From: Anaerofustis stercorihominis
Lineage (GTDB): Bacteria > Bacillota > Clostridia > Eubacteriales > Anaerofustaceae
Reading direction: 5' to 3'
Length of the DNA stretch: 64,000 nucleotides
NCBI RefSeq assembly: GCF_024623185.1
Contig: NZ_JANJZK010000004.1
Span: 1 to 64,000, forward strand
Position numbers and translations under genes: made by a program. Shown here piece by piece: positions 45,712-53,975 of the stretch. A model generated the notes under the pieces. It searched no databases, was not told the DNA's origin, and saw only the letters and a program-made list of their open reading frames with translations. Every line of letters begins with the position of its first letter. Position 1 is the stretch's first letter.

Positions 45712-46251
45712 ATGAATATATGCATTTATGGTTCTTATAGTAAAAATCAAGATGAAAATTTATTAATATTATCAAAAAATATAGCGAAAGAACTCTGTAA
45801 AAGAGAGCATAATTTAGTTTACGGAGGAGGAAAAAACGGGCTTCTCGGAGAATTAGCAAAAGAAGTTCGTAATAATAAAAAAGAAACAATCGGAGTGATT
45901 TTAAATGATTCCGATATGGAAAGCTATGTTTATAAAGACTGCACAAAGTTGATATCAAAAAAGAATATGAGTGAGAGAAAATATTATATGGAAGAAATAT
46001 CTGATGGATTTATAATCTTACCGGGCGGAATAGGCACGTTAGATGAATTCTTTGAAATACTTGTATTATCAAGTAAAAATGTATTAAATAAACCAATAAT
46101 ATTATTTAATAAAGATGGATTTTTCAATGAAATAATATCATTCATGAAAATGCTTTTAAATAAAGGCATGATGGGAGAAAAAATATTTGATTTATTCTAT
46201 ATAACGGATAATATCAAAAAATGTTTTGATTACATAGAAAACTACAAATAG
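45712..46251 (+). CDS. LOG family protein (nucleoside 5'-monophosphate phosphoribohydrolase)
   Basis: 179 residues. [14 protein letters not shown] and [15 protein letters not shown] are the two LOG motifs, the second binding phosphate and ribose. In plants these enzymes release active cytokinin bases from their nucleotides; in bacteria they probably cleave AMP or related nucleotides. It lies 10 bases before a uridine phosphorylase gene, which supports a role in nucleotide or nucleoside turnover. Confidence 0.88.
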   Translation: MNICIYGSYSKNQDENLLILSKNIAKELCKREHNLVYGGGKNGLLGELAKEVRNNKKETIGVILNDSDMESYVYKDCTKLISKKNMSERKYYMEEISDGFIILPGGIGTLDEFFEILVLSSKNVLNKPIILFNKDGFFNEIISFMKMLLNKGMMGEKIFDLFYITDNIKKCFDYIENYK

Positions 46252-46261
46252 GAGAATTAAA

Positions 46262-47038
46262 ATGATAGATTATGCTGAAGGAAGCGGAAAACAATATCAT
46301 ATAGGAGTAGGAAAAGGAGAAGTGGGGAAATATGTACTTCTACCGGGAGATCCAAAAAGATGTAAAGAAATCGCCAAATATTTTGACGAACCTAAGTTGA
46401 TAGCCGATTCAAGAGAATTCGTTACTTACACGGGATTTGTCGGCGGAGAAAAAGTATCTGTCACATCTACTGGAATAGGCGGACCTTCCGCAGCCATTGT
46501 AATGGAAGAATTGGTCGCCTGCGGAGCCGATACATTTATAAGGGTAGGTACCTGCGGAGGTATGGACTTAGATGTAAAAGGCGGTGACATGGTAATAGCA
46601 AATTCCGCCATAAGGTTTGAAGGGACAAGCAAAGAATATGCCCCTATAGAATACCCTGCCGTAGCAGACTTTGAAATAATAACTGCTCTTAAAAATGCCG
46701 CAGATAAACTGGGTATCAGAAACCATATAGGAGTGGTACAAAGTAAAGACGCTTTCTACGGACAGCACAGACCGGAAACCCTTCCAAATAAAGATGAACT
46801 ACTATCTAAATGGGACGCATGGTGTAAACTTGGATGTAAAGCAAGTGAAATGGAAGGAGCTGCCTTATTTATAGTTGCAAGCTACCTTAAGGTAAGATGC
46901 GGTGCATGTTTTCTTGCAATAGCAAATCAGGAAAGAGAAAAAGCAGGTTTACTTAACATACAAGTTCACGATATAGATGAGGTAATCAAAGTTTCAATAG
47001 AGGCAATAAAAGAACTAATTAAAAAAGATAAGAAATAA
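46262..47038 (+). CDS. udp: Uridine phosphorylase family nucleoside phosphorylase
   Basis: Phosphorolysis of uridine to uracil and ribose-1-phosphate. 258 residues. [19 protein letters not shown], then [17 protein letters not shown] and RVGTCGGMD for phosphate binding, and [15 protein letters not shown] with the ribose-binding Glu. YGQHRPE-type sequence before it fits uridine rather than purine specificity, though related enzymes accept other nucleosides. Middle gene of LOG-udp-ATPase. Confidence 0.88.
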   Translation: MIDYAEGSGKQYHIGVGKGEVGKYVLLPGDPKRCKEIAKYFDEPKLIADSREFVTYTGFVGGEKVSVTSTGIGGPSAAIVMEELVACGADTFIRVGTCGGMDLDVKGGDMVIANSAIRFEGTSKEYAPIEYPAVADFEIITALKNAADKLGIRNHIGVVQSKDAFYGQHRPETLPNKDELLSKWDAWCKLGCKASEMEGAALFIVASYLKVRCGACFLAIANQEREKAGLLNIQVHDIDEVIKVSIEAIKELIKKDKK

Positions 47039-47040
47039 TA

Positions 47041-47757
47041 ATGAATGATTTATTTATAAGAGGAATTAAAATAAACTTTGATGAAATAAAAGAGAATTCT
47101 TATGTTAAAGACATAAAATCAATAGGAAATACAAAAGAATTGATATTCAATAAAAACGTAACTTTTTTTGCAGGAGAAAACGGAAGCGGAAAATCAACAT
47201 TACTTGAAGCGATTGCTATCAATTACGGATTTAATCCCGAAGGAGGAAGCAAGAACTTCAGCTTTTCAACAAATGATACTCATTCAGACTTATATAAAAA
47301 TATAAAATTGATAAAAGGTACAAGACCGGCAAAAGACGGTTTTTTCCTTCGCGCAGAAAGCTTTTATAACGTAGCAAGTAAATTAGATGAATACGAAGCT
47401 ATAAACAGTTACGGAGGTACTTCTCTTCATGAAAAATCACACGGAGAAAGTTTTTTATCTTTAGTGGAATATAGATTTTGGGGAAAAGATTTATATATAC
47501 TTGATGAACCCGAAGCAGCTTTATCTGTAGAAAGACAGCTTACTTTACTGATACATATAAACAGACTTGCAAAAGAAGGTGCACACTTCATAATCGCAAC
47601 CCACTCCCCTATTTTGCTTGCCCTTACCGACTCGGAAATATTATCCTTTGATAATAATAAAATTTCCAAGATAGACTATGAACAAACTAGCAGTTATCAG
47701 TTAACAAAAACATTTATAGAAAATAAGGATTATATGCTTAAGATATTGCTTGAATGA
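47041..47757 (+). CDS. AAA/ABC-type ATPase, stand-alone
   Basis: 238 residues. Walker A AGENGSGKST at about 44-53, signature-like HGESFLSLVEYRFW, Walker B LYILDEPEAALS and H-loop IATHSPIL, so a complete ABC-type ATPase fold without membrane or coiled-coil parts, similar to small predicted ATPases of the OLD/RecF-like group. It follows udp by two bases without a clear ribosome site, suggesting translational coupling. The function is unknown. Confidence 0.8.
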   Translation: MNDLFIRGIKINFDEIKENSYVKDIKSIGNTKELIFNKNVTFFAGENGSGKSTLLEAIAINYGFNPEGGSKNFSFSTNDTHSDLYKNIKLIKGTRPAKDGFFLRAESFYNVASKLDEYEAINSYGGTSLHEKSHGESFLSLVEYRFWGKDLYILDEPEAALSVERQLTLLIHINRLAKEGAHFIIATHSPILLALTDSEILSFDNNKISKIDYEQTSSYQLTKTFIENKDYMLKILLE

Positions 47758-47764
47758 TAATATC

Positions 47765-48376
47765 TTATTTTCTTGCTTTTATTACACAGCTTGTATGATT
47801 TACTTTCTTATAATCGATATCTTTAAATCCAACTTCATTAAGCATTTTAATAAACTCTTTCTTCGAATATATTTTTACATCTCCGTCACTGCTGAACTTC
47901 ATAAATATATTTACTATTTCCCTGGAAATAATCGGCTGAGCACATTCCCCAATAATCAAATATCCGTTATATTTTAATACTCTGTACACTTCACTTAAGA
48001 CTTTCTCAGGGTTTGGATAATGATGAAAAGAGTCATTGCATAATATCAAATCAAACTCACTATCTCCATAAGGTAAATTTTCGCTGTCACCTACAGTAAG
48101 AGCAGCATTATTTCCCAGTTTATTTTCTGCTACTTTTATCATATTCTCCGACAAATCCAAGCCATAATATTTTGCTTTATCATTTTCAATTCTAATGATA
48201 TTTATAAGCTCTCCCGTACCGCAGCCAACATCCAGCATAGAAGTAAAATTTATACTTCCCACTTCTTTTATTATATTAGCATATAGTTTCTTGGCATGAT
48301 CACAGCAATTTGTTTTATCATACCCTACTGCATATCTGTTAAAGGATTTTCTTGATTTTTCTTTATATTTATTCAT
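47765..48376 (-). CDS. Class I SAM-dependent methyltransferase
   Basis: 203 residues. MLDVGCGTGELINII (motif I) at about 48-62, GLDLSENMIKVAE, LTVGDSENLPYGDSEFDLILCNDSFHHYPNPEKVLSE and LKYNGYLIIGE form a UbiE/Methyltransf_11 core. The substrate is unknown. It lies downstream of a TetR regulator gene, behind a terminator, and its own upstream region has a palindrome with the TTCATT element also found before tetR. Confidence 0.83.
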   Translation of the reverse strand: MNKYKEKSRKSFNRYAVGYDKTNCCDHAKKLYANIIKEVGSINFTSMLDVGCGTGELINIIRIENDKAKYYGLDLSENMIKVAENKLGNNAALTVGDSENLPYGDSEFDLILCNDSFHHYPNPEKVLSEVYRVLKYNGYLIIGECAQPIISREIVNIFMKFSSDGDVKIYSKKEFIKMLNEVGFKDIDYKKVNHTSCVIKARK

Positions 48377-48393
48377 TATTTACCTCCACTGAC

Positions 48394-48409
48394 CTTTGTT
48401 CATTCAAAG
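48394..48409. promoter_or_regulatory. Palindrome upstream of the methyltransferase gene, possible TetR operator
   Basis: CTTTG and CAAAG flank TTCATT in the 18 bases before the methyltransferase ribosome site. TTCATT is also the half-site of the dyad in the tetR promoter, suggesting one regulator for both. Confidence 0.45.
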
Positions 48410-48439
48410 TTTAAAAATTTACCCCGACATAAGTCGGGG
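48409..48439 (-). terminator. Terminator after tetR
   Basis: CCCCGAC (48422..48428) and GTCGGGG (48433..48439), followed on the minus strand by TAAATTTTT. Confidence 0.8.
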
Positions 48440-48440
48440 A

Positions 48441-49007
48441 TTAACCTTTAATCAAAATATCAATATAATGACGTAATTCTCTTACAACTTCCTCTATATT
48501 TTTATCTGTACTAGAAAGAAGTCCCACCTGACCATACATGATAAAGTTTACCAATACCTCAGGATTATTTACTTTTATCTCTCCGCATTTACACAGTCTC
48601 TCTATTTCTTCCTTAAAATAAGGAGATAAATATCTGCACATTTTTATAGTGAGTCTTTCATGAAACTCTTCATTTCCGTCTTTATGAAAAAAACTGTTAT
48701 ATTTAGATTTCTTATCCGTTTCAATCATTAAAGAGCCAAGTAAATCCAGTCTTTCACTCAGCGGTTTTGAATGGTCATTTATAAGATTTAGAAATACTTC
48801 ACTGCACTGTATAACATATTGATCCATGGCTTCTTCAAAAAGTTTTTGTTTGGAATCAAAATACCTGTAACAAAGACCTTTTACCACGTTCATCTCTTTT
48901 GCTATATCCGCCATAGTCGTTTCATTATATCCCTTTATGGAAAACAACCTCATAGCAGTATCCAATATTTCCTGCTTTCTTTCTTCAGGTGCTTTAGAAA
49001 TACGCAT
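48441..49007 (-). CDS. TetR family transcriptional regulator
   Basis: 188 residues. N-terminal helix-turn-helix: RKQEILDTAMRLFSIKGYNETTMADIAKEMNVVKGLCYRYFDSKQKLFEEAM, the full TetR pattern. The C-terminal ligand domain is all helical and diverged, so the effector is unknown. The upstream dyad overlaps its own -35 box, so it probably represses itself; the downstream methyltransferase gene is the likeliest other target. Confidence 0.88.
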   Translation of the reverse strand: MRISKAPEERKQEILDTAMRLFSIKGYNETTMADIAKEMNVVKGLCYRYFDSKQKLFEEAMDQYVIQCSEVFLNLINDHSKPLSERLDLLGSLMIETDKKSKYNSFFHKDGNEEFHERLTIKMCRYLSPYFKEEIERLCKCGEIKVNNPEVLVNFIMYGQVGLLSSTDKNIEEVVRELRHYIDILIKG

Positions 49008-49027
49008 TTTTACTTCCTTTCAAAAAT

Positions 49028-49071
49028 ATATTATCATATTAATGAATTAAAGTCAATGAACTATATTCATT
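49028..49071 (-). promoter_or_regulatory. tetR promoter with overlapping operator dyad
   Basis: Minus-strand TTGACT (49051..49056), 17 bases, TAATAT (49028..49033). The dyad AATGAA-CTATA-TTCATT (49055..49071) overlaps the -35 box, and a further ATTCATT lies in the spacer. Binding there would block RNA polymerase. Confidence 0.65.
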
Positions 49072-49073
49072 TA

Positions 49074-50282
49074 TTAATGTTCAAAATATCCTTTATACTG
49101 AACTTTATATTTACTGTTTGGGAAAAGATGTTCATGTAAATCTATGAAATAATCATCCGTCATACTGGCTATATAATCAGTGACTATATCATTGGGTTTT
49201 GTTTCTTCATATTTAAAGTCCTTGGCAGTATAAAAATTGTTGCTGTTTACATAATTGATATGATGTCTGTATATGATCGATGAAGTATCCTTTTTATCCA
49301 AATCATAAAGGAGTTTTTCATATATTTCTCTCATCATCGGTTCGATTTTTTCGCTGTAATCCGACCTTACCTTATCCGTTCCGTATATGATTTCATTATT
49401 TTCGACCTTACCGAGTTTTAACGCATTATATGCTACCTCGTCCATTTGAAGGTACTCCTTGCCGTAGCTATGCTCCATTATGCTTACACTTAAATTATTT
49501 ATTATTTCAGCATTGCTGCTGCCTATTCCTTCATCACTGAACACTTCTGTTCCCTTAAGCATTTTGAGTCTTTCAGCGTCCTGTCTGTCTTTACCAAGAT
49601 AAGCTATTATATCACTGACCCTGACCACACAGCCTTCCAAAGTTGAAGGTACCAAATGTCCTATATTCTTTTTATCAATATAACAAGCTTCGGCTTTTTT
49701 ATCAAAGTTATCAAAACTGTTAAGAGGCACAGGTCTATATTCTTTTTGTTCAAGTTCACCGTTATGACATAGTATCCCATCCAAAACCTGAAGACTCATA
49801 TTTCTCTTTATTATTTTATCTAAAACCCTTACGCTATGTACATTATGATTAAAATATCTACCTGTGTGTTCATAATATAGCCTGCTTAAAAAATCCTCTC
49901 CCGCATGACCGAAAGGAGTATGTCCAAGGTCATGTCCGAGGGCTATAGCTTCTATCAAATCCAAGTTTAAGTTTAGTACTTTTCCAATATTTCTTGCAAT
50001 TCTCGAAACAAGCTGAACATGAAGACCTCTACGTGATATATCATCATTTTTATATAATGAAAACACCTGAGTCTTATCAAAATACCTATTATAATAAGGG
50101 ATATGCAAAATCTTTTCCACATCTCTTACAAAGGCAGGTCTCCACAAATTTGCCTTATCATGCTCAATATCCCTTCTTATGATATTTTCATCTTTAAAAG
50201 CATATGGATTTTCCTTGTGATTTTTTCTATCTTCCATTATTCGTTGCTGTAACTCTTTAGAGAGTGAATTATATTTAGGCAT
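49074..50282 (-). CDS. dgt: Deoxyguanosinetriphosphate triphosphohydrolase-like HD protein
   Basis: 402 residues. R-rich start, RRGLHVQLVSRIARNIG, then the HD motif LGHDLGHTPFGHAGE with metal-binding His and Asp, and later CVVRVSDIIAYLGKD. The family hydrolyses dNTPs to deoxynucleosides and triphosphate, controlling pools and in some bacteria limiting phage. The ATG at 50282 follows AAGGAGATGATAAG; the frame extends ten codons further without a ribosome site. Monocistronic, with the tetR promoter at its end. Confidence 0.88.
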   Translation of the reverse strand: MPKYNSLSKELQQRIMEDRKNHKENPYAFKDENIIRRDIEHDKANLWRPAFVRDVEKILHIPYYNRYFDKTQVFSLYKNDDISRRGLHVQLVSRIARNIGKVLNLNLDLIEAIALGHDLGHTPFGHAGEDFLSRLYYEHTGRYFNHNVHSVRVLDKIIKRNMSLQVLDGILCHNGELEQKEYRPVPLNSFDNFDKKAEACYIDKKNIGHLVPSTLEGCVVRVSDIIAYLGKDRQDAERLKMLKGTEVFSDEGIGSSNAEIINNLSVSIMEHSYGKEYLQMDEVAYNALKLGKVENNEIIYGTDKVRSDYSEKIEPMMREIYEKLLYDLDKKDTSSIIYRHHINYVNSNNFYTAKDFKYEETKPNDIVTDYIASMTDDYFIDLHEHLFPNSKYKVQYKGYFEH

Positions 50283-50333
50283 CTTATCATCTCCTTTTGT
50301 TAATTGTAACACATTAATATTGTTTTATTAATA

Positions 50334-50362
50334 AAAAAACTTTGCCCATTTTGGGCAAAGTT
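50334..50362 (-). terminator. Terminator of the CDF transporter gene
   Basis: AACTTTGCCCA (50338..50348) and TGGGCAAAGTT (50352..50362) with a three-base loop and a minus-strand T-run. Confidence 0.9.
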
Positions 50363-50366
50363 CTAT

Positions 50367-51536
50367 TTATATATATGTACTTTCCACTTTGACTACCGCA
50401 AAGTGGTTTTTAAAACTATTACTGACCAGCTCTTTTATTCTATCCTCTACTTCTTTTTCACTCATTTTATATTTGGGAGGTATCACCGCATCAAAAATCA
50501 CATTCGTATGACTCGGTCCCTTTACCATCCTAAAATCATGAATAGAAATAACTTCATCTATTTCTTCTTTTATCTTTTTACTTACTAAATCTTTCATTCT
50601 CATAGTTTCTTCGTCATCGGTATCTATGGGATCCAAATGAATAACTGCTTCACAGTGAAGTTTTTCGCTGAGCTCCATTTCGGCTCTGTCTATAGCATCA
50701 TGAAGAACGTATATATCTCCGCTACCGGGAACTTCCGCATGAAGAGAAATCATGAGCCTTCCCGGACCGTAATCATGAACTACAAGGTCATGTATCCCTA
50801 CTATCTCATCATAATTCATTACTATATCTTCGATACTTTGAACAAGAGAATTATCGGGAAGCTGCCCGAGAAGCGGACTTAAAGTTTCTTTTGCCGCATC
50901 ATAACCTGCATAAAGTATGAAACAAGCAACAAGCACTCCGCTGTAACCATCGATATTTAATCCTGTTAGTTTAAGTATCAGCATAGATATGAGTACAACA
51001 GTGGTAGCAATGCAGTCGCTCTTGCTGTCCGTAGCAGTAGCTTTCATTGCAGATGAATTTATCTTTTTACCTATACTTCCGTTATATAAAGACATATATA
51101 ATTTAACAAGGATAGATATAATCAAAATAACAATCGCTGTTAAACTTGTATCTATTGCTTCAGGACTGAAAATTTTAATTACAGACGATTTAAATAATTC
51201 AACACCCATTAATATTATGAGAACCGACACAATAAAACCCGCTATATATTCTATTCTTCCGTGTCCGAAAGGATGTTCATTATCAGGTTCCATCCCCGCA
51301 AACTTAAATCCTATCAAAGTAATTAACGACGACCCTGCATCGGATAAATTATTAAATGCATCTGCCATAATAGCAATCGACCCGCTTAACACTCCTGCAA
51401 AATATTTGATACCAAATAAAAATACATTAAATAAAATGCCTAATATACTGCATAATATCCCATATGCACTCCTGACATTTTCGTTATTTACATCATCATA
51501 ATTTTTAATAAACTTTCTAGCTAATAAATTAACCAT
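50367..51536 (-). CDS. Cation diffusion facilitator family transporter
   Basis: 389 residues. Six helices; ADAFNNLSDAGSSLITLIGF carries the helix-2 metal residues (Asn and Asp), EHPFGHGRIEY is the conserved loop, and SDCIATTVVLISML has the helix-5 Asp. The cytoplasmic C-terminal domain (ISLHAEVPGSGDIYVLHDAIDRAE) is followed by an additional stretch of about 80 residues that looks like a second such domain. Exports divalent metals such as zinc, manganese or iron; Asn/Asp rather than His/Asp at the first site argues against strict zinc specificity. Confidence 0.87.
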   Translation of the reverse strand: MVNLLARKFIKNYDDVNNENVRSAYGILCSILGILFNVFLFGIKYFAGVLSGSIAIMADAFNNLSDAGSSLITLIGFKFAGMEPDNEHPFGHGRIEYIAGFIVSVLIILMGVELFKSSVIKIFSPEAIDTSLTAIVILIISILVKLYMSLYNGSIGKKINSSAMKATATDSKSDCIATTVVLISMLILKLTGLNIDGYSGVLVACFILYAGYDAAKETLSPLLGQLPDNSLVQSIEDIVMNYDEIVGIHDLVVHDYGPGRLMISLHAEVPGSGDIYVLHDAIDRAEMELSEKLHCEAVIHLDPIDTDDEETMRMKDLVSKKIKEEIDEVISIHDFRMVKGPSHTNVIFDAVIPPKYKMSEKEVEDRIKELVSNSFKNHFAVVKVESTYI

Positions 51537-51720
51537 TTTAATCCCCTACCTTTTACTTACAATATAATACAATATTTAGCATAAATTTACAAAGCTTTTA
51601 TGTGATAGTTTTTAAATTTCATAAACTATAATATTTTTATTATTTCTATATATAAAGTATCTATTCAAATAACATTATGTTATAATTTGAGTAAATAAAC
51701 AAATTTAAAGGAGAAAATAT

Positions 51721-52125
51721 ATGAATAAAAAAGCAAAAGGATATAACTTTTTAACTGCTTCTGCCATTATGGATATTATTTTAGCATTAGGCAGTCTGTT
51801 ACTTGTTGTTATTTTACAAAACGAATCATCATCAGAACTTTATAAATCTATAGGTATAAGTGCAAAAGAAGGATTACTTGGATTATTTGGCTTCTATGCT
51901 ATCCTGATATTACATGCAATAAATGCAGCAGTAGCTTTTATGACCAGAAATAAGCCGGAATCATGGAAAACACCCTATATACTTTCTATATTCATGGTAT
52001 TATTGGTTTGTTTGACAACCAACTGGTCTGCACTTAATATTATAAATGTAGCTATACCGCTCATACCTCCATGTTTTATGATGTCCGGAGCAACTATGAA
52101 CAAAAAACAAACTCAAGAACAATAA
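51721..52125 (+). CDS. Small four-helix membrane protein, unknown
   Basis: 134 residues with about four hydrophobic stretches (FLTASAIMDIILALGSLLLVVIL, GLLGLFGFYAILILHAINAAVAFM, YILSIFMVLLVCLTT, NVAIPLIPPCFMMSG), short polar ends and a Lys/Gln-rich tail. No family recognised. GGAGAA precedes the ATG, and a TATAAT box lies about 40 bases upstream. Monocistronic. Confidence 0.65.
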   Translation: MNKKAKGYNFLTASAIMDIILALGSLLLVVILQNESSSELYKSIGISAKEGLLGLFGFYAILILHAINAAVAFMTRNKPESWKTPYILSIFMVLLVCLTTNWSALNIINVAIPLIPPCFMMSGATMNKKQTQEQ

Positions 52126-52130
52126 GTTGT

Positions 52131-52167
52131 AAAAAATAACTATCTTAAAAATGATAGTTATTTTTTT
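52131..52167 (+). terminator. Intrinsic terminator
   Basis: AAAAAATAACTATC (52131..52144) and GATAGTTATTTTTTT (52153..52167). Confidence 0.85.
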
Positions 52168-52173
52168 ATGTTA

Positions 52174-52197
52174 ACTTTGGTTGACAAAATTCAAAGT
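52174..52197 (+). promoter_or_regulatory. Dyad around the -35 box of the repeat-HTH gene
   Basis: ACTTTG (52174..52179) and CAAAGT (52192..52197) flank TTGACA (52181..52186). An operator here would cover the -35 region; self-regulation by the downstream XRE protein is a reasonable guess. Confidence 0.4.
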
Positions 52198-52265
52198 AAG
52201 ATTGATAGCTATTTTAATGTCTTTGGTGTATATTTAAGTTAACAAAATAAAAACAGAGGTTAAAT

Positions 52266-52976
52266 ATGGATCTGGGAAATAAATTATATACATTAAGAAA
52301 ACAAAAAGGTATATCACAGGAAACGGCTGCAAATGAAATCGGTGTTTCAAGGCAAACGATATCAAAATGGGAAACAAACTCCAGTTATCCCGAGTTCGAT
52401 AAACTTGTATTAATAAGCAAGCTTTATAACATAAGCCTGGATGAACTTGCAGGAAATACAAATATAAATAACAAAGAAATTAACTATATACCAATCAAAA
52501 CTCACTATGAATACATCAGCAAAAGAAAAATAGGAGGTATTCCGTTTATACACATAAATATAGGAAGAGGTCTATATAAAGCAAAGGGTATCATAGCCAT
52601 CGGAAATATAGCAAAAGGTTTGATATCAATAGGTCTATTATCAATGGGACTTATTTCTATAGGTCCGGTCGCACTCGGATTATTACTGGCGCTTGGCGGA
52701 TTTTCTGCCTCAGTGATAAGTATCGGAGGATTTGCAATAGGGGGAATCGCTATAGGAGGATTTGCACTTGGTATATTTGCCATTGGAGGTTTGTCAATCG
52801 GTATATACTCAATAGGAGGAGCTGCCTTTGCAAGTAAGATCGCCGCAGGAGGATATGCTAACGGACCTGTTTCAATAATGGAAAATACAAAAAATATAAA
52901 ATACCTCATATTAAAAGAATTACCCAACACACCGGATTTTCTTATTAAATTATTCAGTAATATAAATATAAGATAA
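52266..52976 (+). CDS. XRE-type DNA-binding protein with glycine-isoleucine repeat domain
   Basis: 236 residues. Residues 4-60 are a Cro/C1 helix-turn-helix (ISQETAANEIGVSRQTISKWETNSSYP). After a basic linker, residues about 95-200 consist of short repeats built on GLISIG, GGFAIG and GGIAIG, more than ten copies, hydrophobic and glycine-rich, followed by a polar tail (VSIMENTKNIKYLILKELP). The repeats could form a beta-helix-like or membrane-associated rod. GAGGT precedes the ATG. The function is unknown. Confidence 0.78.
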   Translation: MDLGNKLYTLRKQKGISQETAANEIGVSRQTISKWETNSSYPEFDKLVLISKLYNISLDELAGNTNINNKEINYIPIKTHYEYISKRKIGGIPFIHINIGRGLYKAKGIIAIGNIAKGLISIGLLSMGLISIGPVALGLLLALGGFSASVISIGGFAIGGIAIGGFALGIFAIGGLSIGIYSIGGAAFASKIAAGGYANGPVSIMENTKNIKYLILKELPNTPDFLIKLFSNINIR

Positions 52977-52993
52977 AATTCATATGCATTATG

Positions 52994-53021
52994 AAAAGAA
53001 GAGAATTATACTCTTCTTTTT
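52994..53021 (+). terminator. Intrinsic terminator
   Basis: AAAAGAAGAG and CTCTTCTTTT around a seven-base loop, then T-rich. Confidence 0.8.
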
Positions 53022-53204
53022 TATTTGAGTACTATTGAATATTATTTTAATTATAAATTTTACAAAGTCTTTATTGCAAGTTCTAATTCATATGCGTTTT
53101 AAATTTACAAAACATTTACAAAAAATTAAGAGTAATTTGATAGTGAAGACTTTCCTTTTTATGTAAACTTTAATAAAACAAGAAAAGTAAAAAGGAGAAA
53201 TATA

Positions 53205-53975
53205 ATGCTCAAATTACAGAATATAAAAAAATCATACGGTGATAATGTTATCTTAAATAACATTAACCTGGAAATAAACGACGGAGAAATCGTATCGATT
53301 TTAGGACCATCAGGCAGCGGTAAGACTACACTGTTAAATCTGATATTGGGACTCACCGATGCAGACAGCGGCAAAATAAAGTTCAATAATAAAGACTTAA
53401 CAAATATATCTATGGAAAAAAGAGGATTTAATATAGTTTTTCAGGACTATGCTTTATTCCCAAATTTAAATGCATATGAAAATATAACTTATGGACTCAA
53501 AAATAATCCGCATATCTCCACAAAAGAAGAAGTAAATGAAATGATACACCTTTTGGGATTAGAGCCTCATTTAGATAAAAGAATTGAAATGCTTTCCGGA
53601 GGACAAAAACAAAGAGTAGCTCTTGCAAGAACTCTTGTAATGAAACCCGATATTCTTCTGCTTGATGAGCCATTAAGTGCTTTAGATGGTGTTATAAAAG
53701 AATCAATAAAAGAAAAGATCAAGACTATCGCAAAAGAACTTCATCTTACAACTATAATTGTAACTCACGATCCTGAAGAAGCCTTAACTCTTTCAGATAG
53801 GGTACTTATTATAAACGAAGGTGAAATTTCACAGTACGGTAAACCGGAAGAAATCATTCACAGTCCCAATAATAACTTCGTAAAAGATTTTATATTAAAT
53901 CAGCTTGAGATAAAAAGAAATAATATATTTAGTTTATTTCAAGTTAACAATAATCTAAGCGGTGAACTTGCATGA
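53205..53975 (+). CDS. ABC transporter ATPase, 2-aminoethylphosphonate uptake (PhnT-like)
   Basis: 256 residues. Walker A GPSGSGKTT at 34-42, Q-loop FQDYALFP, signature LSGGQKQRVALARTL, Walker B ILLLDEPLSALD and H-loop VTHDPEEA, with a short C-terminal extension; the fold of PotA/FbpC-type importers. Substrate assignment rests on the four following genes, which encode phosphonate transport and breakdown. The ATPase end overlaps the permease start by four bases. AAAAGGAG precedes the ATG. Confidence 0.88.
   Translation: MLKLQNIKKSYGDNVILNNINLEINDGEIVSILGPSGSGKTTLLNLILGLTDADSGKIKFNNKDLTNISMEKRGFNIVFQDYALFPNLNAYENITYGLKNNPHISTKEEVNEMIHLLGLEPHLDKRIEMLSGGQKQRVALARTLVMKPDILLLDEPLSALDGVIKESIKEKIKTIAKELHLTTIIVTHDPEEALTLSDRVLIINEGEISQYGKPEEIIHSPNNNFVKDFILNQLEIKRNNIFSLFQVNNNLSGELA

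Noticed and set aside
52505-52930. 141-residue proline/isoleucine-rich frame on the minus strand
   Set aside because: Antisense of the GGxAIG repeat; its regularity only mirrors the real repeat gene.
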